Below are positions 14,363 to 18,515 of a DNA stretch of 18,515 nucleotides, piece by piece. The first letter of the stretch is position 1. Every line of letters starts with the position of its first letter. The position numbers and the translations under genes were made by a program. Source of the DNA: Opitutaceae bacterium (GTDB lineage: Bacteria > Verrucomicrobiota > Verrucomicrobiia > Opitutales > Opitutaceae); the NCBI GenBank assembly GCA_025352845.1, contig JANXSC010000346.1, forward strand, positions 1 to 18,515, given 5' to 3'. The notes under the pieces were generated by a model that was not told the origin of the DNA, ran no database searches, and saw only the letters and a program-made list of their open reading frames with translations.

Positions 14363-15786
14363 AGTGCGCGATTCCATTTTCTTCGACCTCCGCTGTTCGC
14401 GAGCGGGGCCCGTTGGCCCCGAGCCTGTCGAGAGGCTCGGTCCTCGTCATCGTGATGTGGATCTGCCTCGGGCTGGTAGCGCTCACGCTCTATTTCGCGA
14501 ACTCGATGAGTTCGGAGCTGCGCGCCGCGGACAACCGCATCACCGAAGTCTCCGCGCGCCAGGCCATCGCCGGTGGCATCCGCTACGCCAGTTACGTGCT
14601 CGCGCAGCACGCGACGGGCGGTGCGGTGCCACTCATCGAGGACTACAAGGCCGAGGCGCTGCCCGTGGGCGACGCGTTGTTTTGGTTCATCGGCCGCAAC
14701 ACCGACGATCTGCCCCAGGCGCAGTTGTATGAGCCCTACTTCGCCCTCGTCGACGAAGGATCGAAGCTGAATCTCAACACCGTGACCTCCGCGATGCTGC
14801 AGGCCTTGCCGCTCCCCAGCATGACGGCCGAATTCGCCGATGCGATCGTGGCCTGGCGCAGCGCCACCAGCCAAAACTCCGCGAACATGGACAACCTCTA
14901 TTCCCAGCTCGATCCGCCGCGCCACAATAAGGGCGCGCCCTACGAGACGGTCGACGAACTCCGCCTGATCAACGGTGCAATGCTCGACGTGATCCTCGGC
15001 GAGGACACGAATCGCAACGGCGTCCTTGATGCCAACGAAGATGACGGCGATGCCTCCGCACCGCGCGACGATCAAAACGGCCAGTTGCTCGCGGGTCTCC
15101 TGGAATACGTGACGGTTTACAGCCGGGTGCCGGCGACCTCGGCTTCCGGCTCCCGTCGCCTCAACGTCACCGCGCTCACCACGCAGCAAGCCCGCCAACA
15201 GATGCAGACGCGGCTGACGCAACGCGGCATCTCCACGCCGCGCGCCGCGCAAATGCTGGCGCGCATTCCCTTCAACCCACGGCTCCCGCAAAACCCCAGC
15301 ACGATCACCAGCGTAGCGGACTTCATGGTCACCACGCAGATGACGGCCGATGAGTTCGTGCTCGTGCACACCGATCTCACGGCCTCGGCGGCGAACAACG
15401 GCGCCGCGCCGGGCCTCGTCAACGTGAACACCGCGGGCGAGGCGGTCCTCGCGTGCATTCCCGGCATTGGCACGGATCGCGCGGCGGCGCTGGTCTCGTA
15501 TCGCCGGACCAATCCCACCGCGCTCACCTCGATGGCGTGGCTCACGCAGGTGATGAGTCCGGCCCAAATCCGCCAGGCGGGTCGCTACCTCACCGACCAG
15601 TCCTACCAGTTCAGCGCCGACATCGCGGGGGTGGCGGCCAACGGTCGGGGCTATTGCCGCGAGAAAGTTGTTTTTGATACCAGCACCAGCACACCCCGCA
15701 TCGTTTACCGGCAGGATCTCACCTCATTCGGGTGGGCCCTTGGCGCCATGACACGACGTGCGTTGAACGGAACCAGGGACATCTAA
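14359..15786 (+). CDS. gspK: Pseudopilus tip protein GspK
   Basis: This 475-residue large minor pseudopilin caps the pseudopilus. A hydrophobic helix SVLVIVMWICLGLVALTLYF (27-46) follows the probable cleavage site after Gly26. Residues NLNTVTSAMLQALPLPSMTAEFADAIVAWR (138-167) and ETVDELRLI (196-204) match the first SAM-like region. An acidic loop at 216-231, DTNRNGVLDANEDDGD, looks like a calcium site. A helix-hairpin-helix stretch VNVNTAGEAVLACIPGIGTDRAAALV (354-379) is typical of GspK. The start is the ATG at 14359, overlapping the gspJ TGA; the frame is open further upstream only as a shadow of gspJ. Leader codons 16-28 are made by two palindromes. Confidence 0.93.
   Translation: MKCAIPFSSTSAVRERGPLAPSLSRGSVLVIVMWICLGLVALTLYFANSMSSELRAADNRITEVSARQAIAGGIRYASYVLAQHATGGAVPLIEDYKAEALPVGDALFWFIGRNTDDLPQAQLYEPYFALVDEGSKLNLNTVTSAMLQALPLPSMTAEFADAIVAWRSATSQNSANMDNLYSQLDPPRHNKGAPYETVDELRLINGAMLDVILGEDTNRNGVLDANEDDGDASAPRDDQNGQLLAGLLEYVTVYSRVPATSASGSRRLNVTALTTQQARQQMQTRLTQRGISTPRAAQMLARIPFNPRLPQNPSTITSVADFMVTTQMTADEFVLVHTDLTASAANNGAAPGLVNVNTAGEAVLACIPGIGTDRAAALVSYRRTNPTALTSMAWLTQVMSPAQIRQAGRYLTDQSYQFSADIAGVAANGRGYCREKVVFDTSTSTPRIVYRQDLTSFGWALGAMTRRALNGTRDI
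14405..14440. repeat. Twin palindromes inside the gspK leader
   Basis: GGGGCC-CGTT-GGCCCC (14405-14420) is followed by CCGAGCCT-GTCGAG-AGGCTCGG (14419-14440), an 8-bp perfect inverted repeat. The second resembles the GAGCCTGTCGA-type dispersed palindromes known from several genomes. The 3' arm encodes Arg-Gly-Ser, that is the cleavage-site glycine and the first mature residue of GspK. Confidence 0.65.
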
Positions 15787-15788
15787 GC

Positions 15789-17198
15789 ATGAAGAGCAAA
15801 ACCAAGAAACGCGCCCAGTCCGTCCTCGGACTCACGCTCAGCGACGGCCAGTTGCGGGCGTTTCATGTGGCGCGCACCAAGGGCGGCCTCGAAGTCGTGA
15901 AGGCCGCGAGCGCCGCGCTCACGCTCGATCTCCTGCACCCCGAGGCCGAACTCGTCGGCCGCGAGATCAAGAACCACCTCGATGAGGCGGGCATCCGCGA
16001 ACGGCACTGCGTGGTCGGCGTGCCGGCCCGCTGGGTGATGAGCCAGCACGGCATGGTGCCGGATCTCGGGCCGGAGGATACGGCGAGCTTCCTGCAGATT
16101 GAGGCGGAGAAGGGTTTCCCGGTGGACCCGGCGCAGCTCCAGATCGCGCGCTCGTTTCAAAAGTCGACCGCCAGCACGTTTGTCACGCAGCTCGCCGTGC
16201 GCCGCGAGCAGCTCGATCGGCTTTCGGCGGTGCTTGAGGAAGCGGGCCTGAAGCCCGTGAGTTTCTCCCTCGGGCTCGCCGTGCTGCCCAAGGCCATCGC
16301 GCCCGCGGGCGGCGGCGGCCGCATCTCCGTCGCGGTCGATCCCGCGGGCGTGACGTTTCTCATTTCGGCGGGCGGCGGCATCGCGGCCTTCCGCACCTGC
16401 GAGGCGAACATCGAGTCCGAGGCCGGCGAGAAGATCGTCAACGGCGCATCCATCGCGCGCGAGCTGCGCATCACCCTTGAGCAGGTCCCGGCCGAGCTGC
16501 GGGCGGAGGTGAAGGAATTGTTTCTCACCGGCGAACCCACCGTGGTCCGGCAACTCGCCGACAGCCTGGGCGAGTGGGCGCGGGCCGCGGGGCTCACGAT
16601 CGTGCGCGGCGATCTGCCCGGGAAAAACTTGGCCGACGAAACCGCGGAACGGCTCGCCGGCCACTGGCTGGAAACCCGCGCCCCCGATCTGGAATTTCTC
16701 CCCCCGCACCCGGGCCGTTGGGCTCGGCTCATGGCGCGCTACAACTCGAAGCGGCTCGCGACCGCCAGCTTCGCCGTGGGCGCGTTGGTGGTTTTGGTGC
16801 TGGCGGCGTTCGGCTGGCAGGAATACCGCCGCTGGTCGCTGCGCAACGAATGGGGCGACATGCAGGCGCAGGTGCTGCGGCTCGACGGCGTGCAGCGGCA
16901 GATCGACGAATTTCAGCCGTGGTATGCCGACACCCGCAGCCTGAACATCCTGCTGCGCGTGACCGAGTGCTTCCCCGACAACGGCAGTGTCACCGCGAAG
17001 AGTTTCGAGGTGCACGGCACCACGACCTCCATCGTCACTATCAGCGGCACCGCGCGCGACAACGCCTCGCTCCTCCGCGTGCAGGAGCAGTTGCGCAACG
17101 CCAAGGAAGTCCAGGGCCTCAAGATCGAGCAGATCCGCGGCAAGACGCCGATGCAGTTCACCCTCACCTTTCGTTGGAAAAACAGCCCCGGCACATGA
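15789..17198 (+). CDS. gspL: GspL: PilM-like cytoplasmic domain fused to a PilN-like segment
   Basis: This 469-residue inner-membrane platform protein has an actin-like (PilM/GspL) cytoplasmic domain in residues 10-310 (SVLGLTLSDGQLRAFHV, HCVVGVPARWV, FLQIEAEKGFPVD, LFLTGEP). One transmembrane helix follows at about 323-344. A coiled-coil and ferredoxin-like periplasmic part similar to PilN comes last (LNILLRVTECFPDNGSVTAKSFEV, VTISGTARDNASLLRVQEQLRNAKEVQGLKIEQ). GspL recruits GspE to the membrane and partners GspM. ATG 15789 follows the gspK stop by two bases; the frame opening at 15732 would overlap gspK. The sequence looks closer to a PilM-PilN fusion than to enterobacterial GspL, so the symbol is by position and architecture. 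Confidence 0.87.
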   Translation: MKSKTKKRAQSVLGLTLSDGQLRAFHVARTKGGLEVVKAASAALTLDLLHPEAELVGREIKNHLDEAGIRERHCVVGVPARWVMSQHGMVPDLGPEDTASFLQIEAEKGFPVDPAQLQIARSFQKSTASTFVTQLAVRREQLDRLSAVLEEAGLKPVSFSLGLAVLPKAIAPAGGGGRISVAVDPAGVTFLISAGGGIAAFRTCEANIESEAGEKIVNGASIARELRITLEQVPAELRAEVKELFLTGEPTVVRQLADSLGEWARAAGLTIVRGDLPGKNLADETAERLAGHWLETRAPDLEFLPPHPGRWARLMARYNSKRLATASFAVGALVVLVLAAFGWQEYRRWSLRNEWGDMQAQVLRLDGVQRQIDEFQPWYADTRSLNILLRVTECFPDNGSVTAKSFEVHGTTTSIVTISGTARDNASLLRVQEQLRNAKEVQGLKIEQIRGKTPMQFTLTFRWKNSPGT

Positions 17199-17746
17199 AA
17201 CTGAATCTTCCCAACCGCCAGAAGACGCTCGTGATCGGCGCGGGCGTCATGATCGCGCTCTACGTGCTCAACAGCATTCTGATCGAGCCGCTCACCAACA
17301 CGTATCGGGCGCACGCCACCGAGATCGCCAAATTGAAAACGGATGTCGCGCGCGGCCGCAACGCCATCGCCCGCGCCAAGACGACCGAAAAAACCTGGGA
17401 GGATATGAATATAAACGCCCTCCCGAAAGATCCCGCGGAAGCCGAGCAGAACGTGATCTCGGCGTTTGATCGCTGGGGCCGCGCCAACAACATCGAGCTC
17501 AGCTCCATCCGCCCCCAATGGAAACGCGGGGCCAAGGACACCTACTCGCTGCTCGAATGCCGTGTCGATGCCACCGGTTCCATTCCCACCCTCAGCCGCT
17601 TCATCTACGAGGTGGAGCACTCGCCGCGTGCGCTGCGGATCGACTCGGTTGAAATGACCTCGCGCGACGACTACGGCCAGAAACTCACCCTCGGCCTCAT
17701 CGTCAGCGGCCTCCGCCTCTCGCCCCTGGAGCGCAAACAACAATGA
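17195..17746 (+). CDS. gspM: GspM / PilO-like inner-membrane platform protein
   Basis: This 183-residue protein has one N-terminal transmembrane helix (about 10-30, TLVIGAGVMIALYVLNSILI). A coiled-coil stretch (35-68) and a ferredoxin-like domain (85-177) follow; the strands are NNIELSSIRPQWKRGAKDTYSLLECRVDATG and LRIDSVEMTSRDDYGQKLTLGLIVSGL. This is the PilO/GspM-b layout. In the family it pairs with GspL (or PilN) to form the periplasmic platform dimer. ATG 17195 overlaps the gspL TGA by four bases. The open frame further upstream is antisense-frame shadow of gspL. Assignment is from architecture and neighbourhood, since these proteins diverge strongly. Confidence 0.8.
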   Translation: MKLNLPNRQKTLVIGAGVMIALYVLNSILIEPLTNTYRAHATEIAKLKTDVARGRNAIARAKTTEKTWEDMNINALPKDPAEAEQNVISAFDRWGRANNIELSSIRPQWKRGAKDTYSLLECRVDATGSIPTLSRFIYEVEHSPRALRIDSVEMTSRDDYGQKLTLGLIVSGLRLSPLERKQQ

Positions 17747-18432
17747 TCCCGCGTCTCATCCTCCTTCTCGCGCTGATCGTCGACGTGAGCCGCAGCTTCG
17801 CTGCGGAGCCCGCCACCGCGACGCCGGCCACGGTAACACCCTCGCCCGCTCCTGCGGCCAGCGCACCGGCTGCGACCGCGACTCCACCGCCGCGGCGTTC
17901 GCGCACCGAAACCACGAAGGCTCCTGCGCCCACCACGCCGCAGCCGATTACCTTCGAATCCTTTCGCCTCATCAGCGACCGGAACATCTTCAATCCCAAC
18001 CGCACCGGCCGCCGCGATCGCAGCGATGAGGCCGCGGCCCCGCGCCTCGACCAGCTCAACCTCGTCGGCACCATGGAATCGGACCGCGGCCTGCGCGCGT
18101 TTTTCGACGGCTCCTCGTCCGCGTTCCGCAAGGCCCTGCGTGCCGGCGAGTCGGTCGACTCGTTCAAGGTGACCCAGGTCTCGCCCACGGAGGTCGAGCT
18201 CGAGCGCGAGGGAAAAACATTTTCGATGCGCGTCGGGCAGCAACTGCGCCGGCCCGACGGCGGCGAATGGAATCTCATCGCCGCCGATGTCGTGCGCAGC
18301 GAGGCGGCCGCCGCCGCCGCGAAAGCCGGCGCCGGCAAAATCGATCCCACGGCCCCCGTGGTGATCCCGGCGAACGCCGACGAAGTGACCCGCCGACTGA
18401 TGGAGAAGCGCAACCAGGATTTGAAAAAATGA
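17743..18432 (+). CDS. GspC/PilP-like periplasmic connector protein
   Basis: This 229-residue protein has a short N-terminal hydrophobic segment (MIPRLILLLALIVDVSRSFAAEPA), readable as a signal peptide cleaved near residue 21 or as a weak anchor. A Pro/Ala/Thr linker (22-68) leads to a homology-region-like domain (about 72-183). FRLISDRNIFNPNR marks its start, and LVGTMESDRGLRAFFDG, SVDSFKVTQVSPTEVELEREGKTFSMRVGQQL follow. The R-N-IF-N-R motif and the strand pattern are those of GspC HR and PilP domains, which link the platform to the secretin N0 domain. It lacks the clear transmembrane helix of classical GspC and has no lipobox cysteine as in PilP, so no symbol is given. It overlaps gspM and the next gene by ATGA junctions. 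Confidence 0.75.
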   Translation: MIPRLILLLALIVDVSRSFAAEPATATPATVTPSPAPAASAPAATATPPPRRSRTETTKAPAPTTPQPITFESFRLISDRNIFNPNRTGRRDRSDEAAAPRLDQLNLVGTMESDRGLRAFFDGSSSAFRKALRAGESVDSFKVTQVSPTEVELEREGKTFSMRVGQQLRRPDGGEWNLIAADVVRSEAAAAAAKAGAGKIDPTAPVVIPANADEVTRRLMEKRNQDLKK

Positions 18433-18515
18433 AAACCACCCGCCTCACCCCGACGCTCTGCCTCGGATTCGCCGCCCTCGCCGCCAATCTCCCGGCCCAA
18501 GCCCCCGCGCCCGCC
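18429..18515 (+). CDS. Start of a secreted protein, probably the GspD secretin (runs off the right edge)
   Basis: Only 29 codons are visible. They encode MKTTRLTPTLCLGF followed by an Ala-rich hydrophobic stretch ending NLPAQAPAPA, a Sec signal peptide probably cleaved after AQA. The ATG overlaps the preceding TGA (ATGA), so it is the next cistron. The window so far has no secretin, and in this kind of operon the outer-membrane secretin GspD usually follows the C/P-like gene; that identity is inference from context only. Confidence 0.6.
   Translation, partial: MKTTRLTPTLCLGFAALAANLPAQAPAPA

Noticed and set aside
14257..15567. A 436-codon open frame on the minus strand
   Set aside because: It is antisense to gspJ/gspK, which carry recognisable family motifs and fit the operon.
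15783..17015. A 410-codon open frame on the minus strand
   Set aside because: It is antisense to gspL; no coherent domain or transmembrane pattern.
1..18515. CRISPR array, rRNA, integrase or phage genes
   Set aside because: No regularly spaced direct repeats, no rRNA-like sequence and no recombinase motifs were seen.

Overview
The window is GC-rich, densely packed DNA from a bacterial chromosome. Its content fits a Verrucomicrobiota member, most likely Opitutaceae-like. The signs are a type II secretion operon with pseudopilin leaders ending in (G/A)-FTLIEL-type motifs, a TIR / FlgO-like / TPR receptor-like protein, an HrpA-type helicase, scattered GC-rich palindromic repeats, and start codons that mostly lack a Shine-Dalgarno sequence. 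The taxonomic call is inference from gene families and was not searched.

Layout. The left part (1-8171) is mostly minus-strand. It holds the N-terminal third or so of an HrpA-type DEAH helicase (running off the left edge), two plus-strand genes (a small four-helix membrane protein and a sulfite-oxidase-like molybdopterin protein), a VapBC toxin-antitoxin pair, a 784-residue TIR-TM-FlgO-TPR protein, a MobA-like nucleotidyltransferase overlapping a dicarboxylate/amino-acid:cation symporter, and a small secreted EF-hand protein with its own terminator. Between the symporter and the EF-hand gene lies a 124-bp element bounded by 21-bp perfect inverted repeats. It contains a nested palindromic repeat that recurs at 12541.

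The right part (8404-18515) is one plus-strand operon for a type II secretion system. It starts with a Gly-rich secreted protein, followed by GspE, GspF, pseudopilins GspG, H, I, J and K, a GspL (PilM/PilN-like) protein, a GspM (PilO-like) protein, a GspC/PilP-like periplasmic protein, and the first 29 codons of a secreted protein that should be the GspD secretin. Most junctions from gspG on are short overlaps (ATGA/GTGA type), so translation is probably coupled. GspE drives the machine, GspF/L/M form the inner-membrane platform, GspG-K build the pseudopilus, and the C/P-like protein would link the platform to the secretin.

The most striking non-gene signal is that palindromic repeats sit exactly at the 5' ends of three pseudopilin genes (gspH, gspI, gspK). 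There they encode the cleaved leader peptide, in two cases up to and including the cleavage-site glycine. In gspH no usual in-frame start codon exists downstream of the repeat, so the repeat has to be part of the translated leader. Other palindromes lie in the hrpA reading frame at the left edge, on the stop codon of the small membrane protein, and over the vapB start codon.
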